Positions 1-12,378 of a DNA stretch of 64,000 nucleotides are shown one piece after another. The DNA comes from Trichopria drosophilae (taxonomy: Eukaryota; Arthropoda; Insecta; Hymenoptera; Diapriidae): contig CM059587.1 in NCBI GenBank assembly GCA_030407085.1, forward strand, positions 100,187,001 to 100,251,000, written 5' to 3'. The notes below the pieces were generated by a model that saw nothing but the letters and a program-made list of their open reading frames with translations, was not told where the DNA came from and did no database searches. Both the position numbers and the translations under genes were made by a program. How positions within the stretch are numbered: the stretch's first letter is position 1; each line of letters begins with the position of its first letter.

Positions 1-478
1 ATCTAAAAAAAGTATATTATTTTATCATTTTTTTTCTTGAGAACTGCTGCCTATAATCGAACCAGTGTTTTTCAATTATTTATTTATTAAAAACGTTAAT
101 TTATTAATTTATAAAATTCTTCAAACATTAAAAAAAACGGTTGACTGTTAGCGCAGGTGTTTCCAGCTCGCCTCATGATCACGGTCAGAATGGAAAAAGA
201 TTATCAATTTATGTTGTCGCCCCTGAATCCGTTATCTCATCTTTTTATTTATCTTTCAAAAATTAACAAAATGGCGGTGATTTTCATGAAAAAGAACAAA
301 ATTGCAGTTTTCTATACCATGAATAAATGTGAACATAAATTTTCGAGTGGAGTTTTGAAAAAGCACTTACTGTACTTTTGGCGCAGAAAAATTCGGATTT
401 CTGATAATTCCATAAAGACAAATTTTATTTGTCAGAACTATTTATTATAAATATACTAATTTTCGTTATTGTGAATAG
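1..478. other. AT-rich left edge, intron of the LRRC71-like gene
   Basis: This stretch precedes the first recognisable LRRC71 exon and ends in a TAG acceptor at 476-478. A 97-codon ORF at 157-450 reads through it, but I see no LRR pattern or homology in the translation, so I treat it as chance. It is probably intronic, since exon 479-658 starts with the last base of a split codon. Confidence 0.45.
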
Positions 479-3400
479 TTTGATGTACTTATCCCTAAAC
501 AACTGTGAGATATCGGACGAAGGAGTCTTAAAAATAACAAACGAACTGACTTATAAGGATCCTCCAAATGAGCCTAAACTTATAGCAATAAATCTAGCAA
601 ATAATAATATCAGTAGCGTTGGAGGTCATCATATCGCCAAAATGCTTCACACAAATAGGTATTTTTTATAATAATTTCACTAGTATTTTTTTACTTGACC
701 TTATTATATACAGTTATTTTGTATGTAAGTAAAGCTCCGAGAAACTGTGATATGTAATAAAAACAATATTCACTTTTATATCATATTATGAAATTAATTT
801 TAATAGATCACTTCGAAGTTTAATACTGAGTGGAAATTCTCTCGAAGACGACGCGGTAGATGCAATAATGTCTGAACTATGCATGTAAGTTTTATTTCGA
901 TATGAGACTTTCTTTTCAATCTAAAGAACAATTTTAGAATTTATGATATAGCCTATCACATAAACTTAACCTTTAAAGGAATTTAATATATTGGGTAAAA
1001 ATTATTCTCGACTTTCAGAACAAAAATTATCGGCGAGAGTCGACGATGCAGATCAATTTCAAGAATGAGTGAGGGCATTTTTGTAGATTTTTTTACGCTA
1101 AAAGCCAATTTGATTATGCATTTACTCCGGCATATAGTATTTTTTGAAACTGTTGCTAAATTAATAAAATACTGGCTATGTTAGTCACTTTTGCGCAATT
1201 TTTCTAGCAATTTTTTTTTCTGATAACAGAATTTCGTCTGGTTGATCAGAAATAATTCAAATTTTACTACAAAAATTCACGATTTGGATTGGAAAGATTT
1301 TTCGAAAGGACCCGCATACAGCTTCCGGCGCATCGAATTTTTCCATTTTGGTCTGAAGTTTTTTTTTTTTAATTCTTGGGTCATTCCACGTCAGAAATAT
1401 CACGATTTGCAGAAGGTCTTCGGATTTTTTCGAAACTCGGTATAATTATACCTCCATATAAAAGATAAATTATGCCCAAACGATTTTTGAAAATTTTCAA
1501 AATTACAAGCACAACGGGGTGATGAATTTGAAATCGAATTATTTTTCAAACCATTGTAACTCTGGAAGGGGTAATTCGATTTTTATGAAAGAAACATGAT
1601 ATTAAAGCTAAAAACATATAATTTCGAAATAAAACGAATAAATAAAAAAAGTTTTCAATTTGGCCAAAAAAAAATGCAAAACAAAATTTTTAACCAATTT
1701 TTTTCAAACTTATACCCTTTTTATTTTTTTTTAATATGTATGTGGTGATTCCTTATGACTTCACCTTTAATTTGAACAAAAATATTGATGGAGACTTTCG
1801 TAGAACTCGAGATAACGGGTTTTGAATGAGCGGACGGGCGTATCACGCGTTATCCGCATGCGGCTACTCCCGATATGTGTTGCGCGCTGCAGTACATCCT
1901 TTTTATTATTTTTTAATTTCACCTATAATTTAAAAAAAAATAGATCTTGAGCTGATAAAATTTGCATATCACTAGCTCATTTAGCTTCCCATTTGACGGT
2001 TCCTCCTATCCCGTCATATGGACTTTTACCGTGAGAAGTTGCGAAGAACTTCCAAGAGACTTTTTTACCGAAACATCGTTTGTGATAAACGAGATTAATA
2101 AAATTACTTTCTTCTGACGTATGTTATTTTTAATAAAGAGTTAATCTTCAAAAAACGAGATAAAATCAAATTTAGAAAACAGTACATAAAATGAATATGT
2201 ATTCTTATATACATGCAGAACCTACAGTTACGTAAATTCGTATAAATGGGGTTTATAGCAATTAAAAAACTGAAGGAGGTTATGGTAATACACAAAATGC
2301 AAATAATATTCAATGTGGATGATATATCAGTCATCCTCTTATATCAATAAATCCGTGTGCCGTTTCACTTGCGAGAAACTTTCGGTCCTCGCATATCACG
2401 CCTTACTCCCTTGCGGCTATTCACTTGAACGCGTCTGAAAGTTTCTCGCAAATTGAATTTTTAGAATTTGCGGTAGAAAAAAAATCAAAACGTAAATGAG
2501 TCCTCACTATTTTCTGTTTTTTTAGGAAGTTATGTAAGTAAATTGTTAGAGATGTGAAAAAAAAATCACAAAATTCGATAGAAAAAAAAAATAACAAATT
2601 GGAACAATTAAAAAAAAATAAATAAATAAAATGTGCAAAAATTTAAAAAAAAAAATAAAACTCGATAAAATAAAATAAAAAAAATTACTCTCATTTCGTT
2701 CAACTCCACGTGGGGAGAGTTGGGAAACGTTACCTTGTTGACGGCAAACGAACGTATAATTCAATTAATATAAAATTTAAATTATTATTATTATAATAAT
2801 TATAAAGATTTGAAATTTTAACTTGGCGAGTTTTTTTCTTCTAAAAAATGTAATTTTCTTGGGCTTCATCAGAGTACAGGACAATTCATGACACTGGAAT
2901 GCCGCGGCGAGCCGCATCGCATCCGCTCACTAACCATTTGAGGGACACATTTTTCATTACACGGAAAACAGCTGAAATTTGTTACTAAGGGGTTTTTGGG
3001 GTCGCTGATTACGAAACTGTTATCAGATTTTCAAAATTCAAAAGGGCGGATCAAATATGTCAAAAAAATTAATTCTCCAAAATTTTCATAATTTTTTTTT
3101 GTAAAAACTAACGTATCAAAAATTCTGACAAAAATATATCTTATAAAACTATGTATGAAGAATCTGTGGAAAAAATTCCAGAGTCCCAGCTGACTATGTT
3201 TCGGAGAAAGCGATTTGTTTCTAAAAAAATACGCGTTTTTTCACGTTAATTGTTTATAACGTACATGTTAAACAACGTAAATAAATAAATTATTGCAATT
3301 TTTCACTAAACTCTAATAATTTATTCTACCAACAGTCAAAAAAGTATAGATACATTCACATAAAATTAAAAAATATATACGAAATATTAAAAAAACTTGG

Positions 3401-6400
3401 ATAGAAAAGGTGGTACATATTTCTACCACCGCCCATCAAAGGGTTAAAAACCTGATACCTCAGGGCCTCTAAAAGCGATACGCGACGACGTGAAAATTTT
3501 ATTTATTTGTTTTGTTTCGAAATTATATGTTTTGAGCTTTAATATCATGTTTCGTTCATAAAAATCGAATTACCCCTCCCAGAGTTACAATGGTTTGAAA
3601 AATAATTCGATTTCAAATTCATCACCCCGATGTGCGCGTAATTTTGAAAATTTTCAAAAATCTTTTGGGCATAATTTATCTTTCATATGGAGGTATAATT
3701 ATACCGAGTTTCGAAAAAATACGAAGACCTTCTGCAAATCGTGATATTTCTGACGTGGAATGACCTCTTAAAAACAATCCAACCTTTCCATCTTTACCAT
3801 CATAACAACGTGGTGAATTTTTTTAGTAAAATTTGCATTATTTCTGATCAACCAGACGAGTTTCCGTCAGAAGAAAAAAAAACTAAAAGTATGCATAACA
3901 AAAACATCGTGATTTGCTCGTCAAAGACGTTCATTAAATATTTAGTTATTATTTAATTACAAGCACAAAAATACATTTATTTGATTTGTATTGTAAAATT
4001 TTAAAAGGTGATAGAATAATTTAGGAAAATGTTTTTTAGAGCTAATTAAGAGTACTATGTCCAAAATTGAAAGAAAAGACACTCTCTAACAAATCGTAAA
4101 AGTACCATATTAGCCAGTTTCAAAAAATCCCGAAGTGTTCCAGTGATTTCAAGGTCAGATTCATCTTCAACCCAAAATATCTACAAAATCATAAAAATGT
4201 ACCTCCACCAATTTTATAAACTTTACCTTTAAGACTGTACAATTAATTCATATCAATATAACAAATATTGAAATTTTTGAATATCCAAAATGATACTTTG
4301 AAAGATAAGAGCTACAATTTTTGCAATTAAATAACATAATTACAATTTCTTCTAAATTGGTTTGAAAAATTCATATGCAAGTTTTTTGGATTACTGATTA
4401 CAAAAATGAAAGGCAACAAAGGTGGTTGCTGATTGTCAGTATGTAGCTCAACATACTTTTGTCGACATTATTAAGACAAAATTGTCTTTAGTTTTATCTG
4501 ACAATTACAAAATTAGGGAATTCTTTCAAAATTAACCTTTCGCGACCTGATAATGAGACACATTTGATAATATTCAAAAAAAGGTCCCATGAAAAATAAT
4601 TTTTTGAAAATTTCAACAAATTGAAATAAATATAAATTGAAGTTAAAAAAAATGAGCTAAATTTAGGTTAAATTTTTGTCGAAATTCATTTTACTCTATA
4701 CAGAAAGAAAAAAAAAGAGTTAATGGAACTATAAAAATAAAATATTAGGCTGGTTCTCGAAAAAAGTCGAATTTGACTTTATCGAATTGATAATTTTTTT
4801 CTCTCAATTCTTAATTTATGTTTTGTTTATTAGAAATAATATAGTGGTTCCTAACTTTTTCGAGTTTAAATTAAATATAAAGATAAAAAATTTCAAATTT
4901 TCGACATTATAGACTGTCAGCGTACTGAAACCAATGAAACAAACATAAATATCTTAAACTTATTAGAAAAGACATCATTCCTGCACAGGAATTATTTCCT
5001 CGTCAAAAAATTTTATGAGGGAATGAAGAAATTATACAAAATTGCCAGAAGCTTATAAACATAACCATACTTTCTTACAAATTTTGTACAGTAATTTATT
5101 ACTACCGGAAACATATACAAATATGCTATGATTACTAAATAAAAAAGTGCTTATCTTTTGATTACATTTCATAAGGGGATTGCTTTAAAAAGTGTAATAT
5201 TCAAAAAAGTGGTCATCAAATTAGTTTCAACAAAACACCCGTTCTTCAACCGCCCGCTATAGTGTATGTTGTCAAAGTTAATATTGCCAACTAAAATGCA
5301 GTGGAACCTGATAAACGTTTAAATTTTGCTCCTATCACAATGTTTTAAAACGGTGAGGGAATGATTTTTTTACGGACAAATTTTGAATTATATTTAAAAA
5401 TATTTCCAATCGCATTTTTTAAACTATAAACTCATGTAGGTGCGGTCAATACTATCCTATATGAGTAAAAAATAAGATAACAAACAATAAGTAAGCACTT
5501 TTATGATTAAAGTTAACGATTCTCTTCGAATTTAGTAGTGGGAGATAGTGAGGGAATAATTTTCAGGGTACTTTCTTCAATATATCTTTTTTGTTTATCA
5601 TATAAAAAATTAATGTTTTTCATAAATTTGACCATCTTACAGTAGTTTAATTAATACAAAAGACTTTTGGTAATTAACGATCCTGGTTTGTAAAAATCAT
5701 TAAGGATATCAATTTCGTTTTCTTTTCTTAGAATCAGCCATTAATAACGTGAACAGTCATTATTGATTGAATGTCCATTTTACAATTCAGAATATTGTAA
5801 AATATACTGTTGAATAACTATTTTTACAATTGCTGCTGTCCTATCAGTAAGCTTCTGACATCTTTTTCCCACAGAATCCATATATATGTACACCAAATTA
5901 TTAAATTGGACCTACTTTTTGCCCAAATTGAACGTTAAAGGGGTAAAAAAACGTGTTTTACGACATATTTTTCTCGAAAAATAGTATCAAACGATATACA
6001 GTATGAAGTGATTTGAATTTCAAAAAACTCGTCCGATATATTTGATCCGCCATTCTACATTCCTTGATTTATTTGCGACGCATTCTACACATGTAAAAAA
6101 TGTTCAAAACACGACTTTTTACCCCTTTAATCTACAATTTGGTAAAAACTCCAAATAAATATTTTGGCATACATATTTGGATTCTGCAGGTAAAAGCCCA
6201 TAGCAATTTAGTCTTACTGGTTGGGCATAATTTTTTTCGGCTGTGAATAAATACTCAAAATGCCTGAAATAGGATTTTTTGCCCCTTTGACCTTCAATAT
6301 CTCAAAAATTATAGCCAACACAGAGAGAACGAAAAAGGTTAATGGAACCATTTTAAAAAAGTAAAATACGTGATTATAAAAAATGGTTAAATTAACCATT

Positions 6401-9400
6401 TCCATAGTAACACAAAACAAAAACATCGTTCCGTTTACTATTTCCAGATACTTAAATATGCAGAATACTACATAACATCAAATGTACCATAGATTTACAG
6501 TTAAATAGTCACTCGAAATATTCTTGACTAGAAAAATAGATTTTGTAAAAGTGATTAAACGAAAATAACTACGTATCATGATAAAAAGTAATTATTCTAT
6601 GTTATCTTTGGAATATTATGAATTATAAAAAGAAGATACTGTTAACTACAACTTTTCACGATGTTAATGGTACTATTATGAAATGTTATAATCATTTCTA
6701 CCTTTTCTTCATGGTTCCATTAACCTTTTTTTTCTCTCTGTGAATTGGAGATTTTGGCAGTTATACTTGGATTCTGGAGCAAAAATCCTTAATTGAAAAA
6801 ATCCTGGGCTACATGGAATTCTTAAATTTTTGTTGAGATGTGTTATTATTAAATGCTGAATGGTTAAAAATCTAAAATACCGACATTTATTTCCTTATAG
6901 GTATAATTTAAAACACGATGAAATTGTGGAATTACGTAGAAGAAAATTGGCAAGATTACAAAATAAAGAAAAACCAAATATTGAGGTACGCTATTCAATT
7001 TGTCTTTTAATGTTATTTTAAGGAAATATCGATAAACTCTTTACTAAAATAATTTTAAATTACATTCAAGAAATTTTTCCTATAATTAATAATTAACTAT
7101 TTATAGTAATATCAAGAAATGATACAAGGAAATAGTAAATCTAAGATATATTGTAAATAAAAGTTACATCATTACAATATTATTAAGGTTTAAAAAGTGG
7201 ACTTGCGAGGTTGTTAGATTGAAAAGTTTAAAAGTCAATGTTGAAAATTTGATTCTCTACAAATTGGTCAATGAAAGTCCCTCTATAATTATATTTTCCA
7301 ATAATAAATTGGGTTTTCGAAGATAGATCGTGGTGACAGCGAACAATGATTCTTCAAATTTCTTCTTTCTTTTTTCATTTAAACAGATTTTAATGTTCGC
7401 TAAAATTATACAAATAGAAGAATTCATTTTTATAATAAACAATCGCTTCTTTAAACAAAAATAAAACATTTTTTCAGATATTTATAATTGTTACACTCAA
7501 CATTTCGTCTATTACTTATTACTTGTCATTTGTTACGTTTAATTTGAATCATGTTCATTTCTGAAGTTGGAAATAGAATGACTAAAGTTAACTAATAAAA
7601 AAATTAACTAAAACTTGGAAACTTTACGCTATATTATTAAACAGATCAAAGTAATTAAACCACCTCAAAGTCAGAAAACACCAAGAGAGGAGAAAAAAGA
7701 ACTAATTGCACGTGATGATATAACGAATAACAAAAAGAAAAGTTCTACAAACTTACGTGCCAGCAAAAGAGGTAAAATTTGACAATTTAATGCTGCAATT
7801 AAAAATATCATATAAAAACATACATAAAATGAGTTTTTAAAACATAATTATACTCCTCGTGTTCTTAGGATCAACTCACACTTTAACAAGAAGGTCAAGT
7901 CGACAAAACTCGTCAAAAAAATCTGAACACGTAAATATCACAAACAGCGTCATAACATACTATCAAAAATAAAATTACAAAATATTTTCAGATGCTTATG
8001 GATGTTCCAGAAGTTTCAGAATTTCAAAAATCACAAGAAAATACTAATGAAATTGACAGACATCCGTTGGTTGTGGAGGGTGTTCCTCTCAATGGATCCA
8101 TTACATTAAAAGGAAATTTCGTTCTTCAGCAATTAAATTTGAATTGTAATTCATGAATTCATACAAATATTTATCTTATTCCATACGAACAAAATATTTC
8201 AGCAAAAAGGTTACATGTCTAAATAACACACGTCAAAATAACAAATTACCAAAATATCACAAATAAAAATGAACCAAATATTGAATATCTCAGTTTCTGA
8301 TGAAATGTCACCTACAATAATTAATAAGACGTGTAGTACAAGTTAAAAAAATTTCAAAAATGCAAAACAATAATAAAAACTTACCACTAAAACTTTTCGA
8401 CTAAAATTAGTGTGTACTAACTTAGTACAACACTTCACTGAAAAATATTCTACATACCTCCATGTTACATTTCCCGGCTTTTTGCAGAGTATTGTATTAT
8501 ATATATAACCGTTATAATTTAATAATCTTTTCCCCTTTTGGCTTACAACAAACTACAAACCCATGATTTCGAACTAACTAAATTAAATAATTATCCAACA
8601 AGTAATAGATTACGGTAACACAATAACCATGCTATGAATATTAACAATAATAATAGTATTATTATGTTTACATCGTCGTGATTAATATGTAAATACAGTA
8701 GAACTTCACATTATTATCCTTCACTTTGTTAGCGCCTTCACATTATTATCGAGATTCCCTTCACGTATTTAGCGCAGGTACAGTTCCAGCCAAAAGTTCG
8801 TGAACATGGAATTTATTCATGTTTCGGGAATCGCAATGCTACGTTTCTTCTCAATATAATACAAAATACTAAAATTTATGAAAAATATAGACTTTTTCAA
8901 TGTTAACTGCAAGTCCACAGTAAAAAATATAACAAAATAAAATCATGTAAATAAGTGAAATAAATATTAATCTGTCATATTTTGCAGAAAATAACATTTA
9001 TTTCGATTTAATTAAATTGAATACATATTTTTCAAAATCCATGTAACTAAGAAATCAAACAACGAAATTTGAATAACAAAATTAATGTCAAAAACACTTT
9101 ATAATTAAATATTAAATTTTTTAAACGCCCAAACTTTACTTTTCACTACTGCTTTGTAGATTCTTGGCCATTCTGTCGACAAAAACGTAATAAAAGTCTA
9201 CAAAACTTGCAAAACAAGCGACTAAATGAGGATAACAAAACTATTAGTTATAAACACTAAATAACTAATTTTTTTCCATTGTTTGTTTTTCAATTGGTTT
9301 AATTGACGAAACAAAAGTTTACAAATTTATTATGAAGTGTTTATAACCATCAGTTTTATTATCTGAAAATCGTTGTTTGATTTGTAAATTTCAGGAATTT

Positions 9401-12378
9401 TTATTTGCTTCATGTACCGATAAATGTATGTCTTTGATAAATTGTAATCGAATGACAATGAGTGTCATTTTTTGCGAAACGTCACAGATTAATGTTCAGT
9501 TATTTACATGATTTAATTTTATAAATTAATAAATTAATGTAAGAATTAATCTCGGTAATAACGGTCTAATTAGGTAAATAAAAACCAATTTAGTAAATAC
9601 AACGGGTTGTCGATTTTCAACCACTAAATATGTGGAAAAGATGAAAAAAAAAATCAGTGATTTTGATTTATTATCGCTACTTAACTTTAACGATAATAAA
9701 TCATCAGTTAACATTGAATAAGTGCATTTTTTTAATAAATTTTAGTATTTTGCAGAAACGTAGCATTACGATTCCCGAAACATAAATAAATTTCATGTTG
9801 ACGAACTTTTGGCCTTTTTTCGAAGAATTCCGACTCATTAAGTAAAATTTAAAATTTTCAAAAAATCATAACTCTGAAACAAAAAATCGTAGCGAATTTT
9901 TATAAAATCCATTTTAAAAGTCTCGAATTGTAGAGGACAATAAAGTGAAGTTCTACTGTACGTGTATAGTATTCATGAAAAAATTGGCAACTGTTATAAA
10001 ATTTGGTTACACTTTTTGTCAGCGTTAAAATTCAGAAGAAAAAAAGTTGCAAAATTCAACATTTTGAAAACTTGACAGCTAAGATATAATAATATCTAAA
10101 GTAAAAGTAAAAACACAAATTGAAAGCTTTATTCATGTACTTTAAAAAATATTGTTTGAGTTTTTTTAATATCGTCAAAGGGTTTCGAGATATAACGCAG
10201 TATTTGACAAGTTTGAAAATTCAGAGTGTTCTCGAACTTTTGTCCGGTACTGTACCTGCGCTAAATACGTGAAGGGAATCTCGCTAATGATGTGACGGCG
10301 CTAACAAAGCGAAGGACAATAATGCGAAGTATAACTGTATTTACATATTAATCACGACAATGTAAACATAATAATACTATCATTATTGTCATTATTCATA
10401 GTATGCTTATTGTAATACAATAATCTATTACTTTTTGGATAATTATTGAATTAATTAGTTCGAAATCATAGGGTTGTCGTTTGTTGTAAGCCAAAAGGGA
10501 AAAAGATTATTAAATTATAACGGTTATATGTACAATATAATTCGCTCCAAGTCGGGAAATGTAACATGGAGGTTTGTAGAATATTTTTCAGTGAACCTTT
10601 GTACTATGTTAGTACACACTAATTGTATTCGAAAAAGTGATAAGTTTTTATTATTGTTTTGCGTTTTTGAAATTTGTTAACTTGCACTACATGTTTTATT
10701 AATTATTATAGGTGTGATTTCATCAGAAACTGAGTTATTCAATATTTTAAGTCTCGAATTGTAGGACAATAAAGTGAAGTTGTACTGTACGTGTATAGTA
10801 TTCGTGAAAAAATTGGCAATTACTATAAAATTTTGTTAGACTTTTTGTCAGCGTTAAAATTCGGAAGAAAAAAGTTGCAAAATTCAACATTTTGAAAACT
10901 CGACAGCTAAGAAATAATAATGTCTAAAGTAAAAGTCAAACCACCAATTGAAAGCTTTATCTATGTACTTTAAAAAATGTTGTTTGAATTTTTTTAATAT
11001 CGTCAAGAGATACAACGCAGTTTTTTAAAAGTTTGAAAATTCAGAACGTACTGTAAGGTTAGTTCTTCTTCCCTCTTTCGTAATTCCATTGTTGCACAAG
11101 AAACGATGCGCATTTGACGGACAATAAAGTGAAGGTAAAATCCCGAGTAGGACAATAAAGTGAAGTTCTACTGTACGTGTTTATATAGTGTGATATTTTT
11201 TTGTGTTATTTTGACGCGTGTTGTAAAATATCGCATTATTTAGACGTATTACCAGCAAAAATAAACATTTTCTTTCATTTTATTACAATTTTAGTGAACG
11301 AAAGAAATTTATAAAATTCAACGATTCATTTTTTTTTAAACTTAGTTAAAAAACTATTAAAATAATAAAATTCTGTAACAACAACTCTTTCGTAATGCCA
11401 TTATTGCACAAGAAACGTTGCGCATTTGTCGGGCAACAAAGTGAAGGCAAAACCCCGAGTAGGACAATAAAGTGAAGTTCTAATGTACGTGTTTATATAG
11501 TGAGATATTTTTTTGTGTTATTTTGACGCGTATTATAAAATATCGTATTATTTAGACGTATTACCAGCAAAAATAAACATTTTCTTTCATTTTATTACAA
11601 TTTTAGTGAACGAAAGAAATTTATAAAATTCAACGATTCATTTTTTTTAAAACTTAGTTAAAAAACTATTAAAATAATAAAATTCTGTAACAACAACTCT
11701 TTCGTAATGCCATTATTGCGCAAGAAACGATGCGCATTTGTCGGACAATAAAGTGAAGGCAAAACCCCGAGTAGGACAATAAAGTGAAGTTCTACTGTAC
11801 GTGTTTATATAGTGTGATATTTTTTTGTGTTATTTTGACGCGTGTTGTAAAATATCGCATTATTTAGACGTATTACCAGCAAAAATAAACATTTTCTTTC
11901 ATTTTATTACAATTTAAATAAACAAAAGAAATTTATAAAATTCAACGATTCAATTTTTGTTTAAATTTAGTTAAAAAATTATTAAAATAGTAAAATTCTG
12001 TAACGACAAAAAAATGTTTGCAGATAACAAATTAACAGTCACATCGCTGAAAAAAATTCTGGATTGCATTGAATATCAAAGTCAAGTTATTATCGACGAC
12101 TCGTCAAAAGGACTACTTTATGTGCATCTACACGTATTTATCATAATCTTCTGTTTAAAATTTATACTTTTTGTTGTCAACTTACCTTTAGTACACTTTT
12201 TTCATCTTCATATAATTTTACTTAATATTTAAAGGGATACAAATCAAAAGGAATCGAGAGTGACTTATGTTTAAGATTAATAAAAGAACATTTGGAGCAA
12301 CGTCTTCGACAAAAAATAGAAGACACAGTCGTCACTAGAGAACGCACTTCAATTAGATCATCTACTAGTATGAAATAA
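479..12378 (+). CDS. LRRC71: LRRC71-like leucine-rich repeat protein, 3' part (8 exons)
   Basis: Leucine-rich repeat protein of the LRRC71 family, known from vertebrates as an axoneme-associated protein of motile cilia. Exons: 479-658, 807-884, 6901-6985, 7645-7771, 7869-7930, 7992-8145, 12024-12133 and 12235-12378. All junctions are GT-AG, and the phases join to 312 residues plus TAA. The first two exons carry LRRs of the type YLSLNNCEISDEG, INLANNNISSVGG and LILSGNSLEDDA. Exon 3 encodes LKHDEIVELRRRKLARLQ, which matches the family's LTHxEVVERRRLLL segment after the LRRs. A Lys/Ser-rich linker follows (exons 4-5). Exon 6 gives HPLVVEGVPLNG and VLQQLNLN, and exon 7 gives YNKLTVTSLKKILD, aligning with the C-terminal LRR of vertebrate LRRC71. 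The 5' end lies outside the window. Introns 2 (6.0 kb) and 6 (3.9 kb) are swollen by repeats. An AATAAA lies at 12511-12516. The family call rests on remembered motifs, with no search run. Confidence 0.85.
1210..3891. mobile_element. Large foldback element with ~400-bp inverted arms
   Basis: The arms at about 1210-1652 and 3496-3891 are inverted copies of one another. They share segments such as TCTGGTTGATCAGAAATAAT, the block around TGGAGGTATAATTATACC, and ATCGAATTAC near the inner ends. The interior (1653-3495) encodes nothing and contains another inserted element (2934-3443) plus a smaller inverted repeat around 2360-2460 (GCGAGAAACTTTC and its complement). There is no transposase ORF. It looks like a non-autonomous foldback DNA transposon; the superfamily is undetermined. 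Confidence 0.75.
2934..3443. mobile_element. TTAA-type foldback MITE, copy 1
   Basis: The left end reads CTAA then CCATTTGAGGGACACATTTT, and the right end reads CATCAAAGGG then TTAA. Inside is the recurrent module GGTTTTTGGGGTCGCTGATT followed by TTCAAAATTCAAAAGGGCGG, as in copies 2 and 3 (34864-35564, 54700-55506). The TTAA flank and CCCTTT-type end suggest a piggyBac-like non-autonomous element. It sits inside the foldback 1210-3891, so it inserted later. Confidence 0.6.
5872..6186. mobile_element. MITE with CAGAATCCA terminal inverted repeats
   Basis: The left end is CAGAATCCATATATATGTAC and the reverse complement of the right end is CAGAATCCAAATATGTATGC. The symmetry continues inward: AGGGGTAAAAAAACGTGTTTT on the left pairs with AAAACACGACTTTTTACCCCT on the right around 5938-6125. 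It is about 315 bp with no ORF. Confidence 0.65.
6319..6742. mobile_element. MITE with CACAGAGAGAA terminal inverted repeats
   Basis: The 32-33-bp terminal inverted repeats are nearly identical: CACAGAGAGAACGAAAAAGG on the left, and CACAGAGAGAAAAAAAAGGT as the reverse complement of the right end, both continuing into TTAATGGAACCAT. The total is 424 bp, AT-rich inside, with no ORF. A degenerate end of the same family (AGAGTTAATGGAACTAT) lies near 4716. Confidence 0.7.
8696..10337. mobile_element. Pogo/Tigger-like element, interrupted
   Basis: TA (8694-8695) then CAGTAGAACTTCACATTATT starts the left end, and the right end reads ATGCGAAGTATAACTG before TA at 10338-10339. Terminal repeats of about 85 bp contain repeated words: TTCACATTATTATC, then TTCACTTTGTTAGCGCC, then TTCACATTATTATC again. 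The related end AGTGAAGTTCTACTGTA recurs at about 9945, 11160, 11470 and 11785. The Tc1-like element 8781-10252 fills its centre. Confidence 0.6.
8781..10252. mobile_element. Tc1/mariner-like element, decayed
   Basis: TA precedes CAGTTCCAGCCAAAAGTTCG on the left, and the reverse complement of the right end is CAGTACCGGACAAAAGTTCG, again next to TA. The 1472-bp length is typical of full-length Tc1-like elements, but no transposase ORF remains. It lies inside the pogo-like element, with both flanks reading TTTAGCGCAGG towards it. Confidence 0.6.
9918..11044. repeat. Pair of ~295-bp direct repeats
   Basis: Segments 9918-10230 and 10749-11044 are direct copies with scattered differences. Both start at TCTCGAATTGTAG followed by GGACAATAAAGTGAAG, share TTTTTGTCAGCGTTAAAATT and GCAAAATTCAACATTTTGAA, and end near AGTTTGAAAATTCAGA. 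The second copy lies just outside the right arm of the inverted repeat. Confidence 0.7.
11085..12003. repeat. Tandem array, period 312 bp, three units
   Basis: AGGACAATAAAGTGAAGTTC occurs at 11149, 11461 and 11773, exactly 312 bp apart. Each unit continues through TACGTGTTTATATAGTG, TTTGTGTTATTTTGACGCGT, TTACCAGCAAAAATAAACAT and AAATTCTGTAAC, so the units are close copies. The third unit diverges only at about 12003, 20 bp before the exon at 12024. The unit contains a pogo-like end (GAAGTTCTACTGTA). Confidence 0.85.

Larger units (their letters stand above)
885..6900 (+). other. LRRC71 intron 2 (6.0 kb), repeat-filled
   Basis: The intron runs from GTAAGT at 885 to TAG at 6900. It contains a 2.7-kb foldback (1210-3891) with a nested TTAA-flanked element, and two small MITEs (5872-6186, 6319-6742). 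The rest (about 3892-5871) is AT-rich and holds nothing I can name apart from a weak partial copy of the 6319 element's end near 4700. Confidence 0.8.
8276..10748. repeat. Long inverted repeat with ~520-bp arms
   Basis: The left arm 8276-8803 and right arm 10232-10748 are inverted copies. Both carry CAGTTTCTGATGAAAT / ATTTCATCAGAAACTG at the outer end, then TGTAACATGGAGG, CTTTTGGCTTACAACAAAC and AGCGCAGGTAC towards the centre. The arms flank about 1.4 kb, which itself contains another inverted pair (about 8789-8880 and 9740-9815, sharing TTTCGGGAATCG). In a transcript of this intron it would fold into a very long double strand. Confidence 0.75.
8146..12023 (+). other. LRRC71 intron 6 (3.9 kb), nested-transposon intron
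   Basis: The donor GTAATT is at 8146 and the acceptor TTTGCAG ends at 12023. Almost the whole intron is repetitive: an outer inverted repeat (8276-10748), a pogo-like element (8696-10337), a Tc1-like element (8781-10252), a pair of ~295-bp direct repeats (9918-10230 and 10749-11044), and a 312-bp tandem array (about 11085-12003). Confidence 0.8.

Noticed and set aside
157..450. 97-codon ORF at the left edge
   Set aside because: The translation is low-complexity and Ile/Lys/Asn-rich with no LRR pattern, and the true LRRC71 exon lies in another register just after it.
11085..12003. CRISPR or satellite interpretation of the 312-bp repeats
   Set aside because: The units are contiguous without spacers and carry a transposon end; it is a short local tandem array in a eukaryotic intron.
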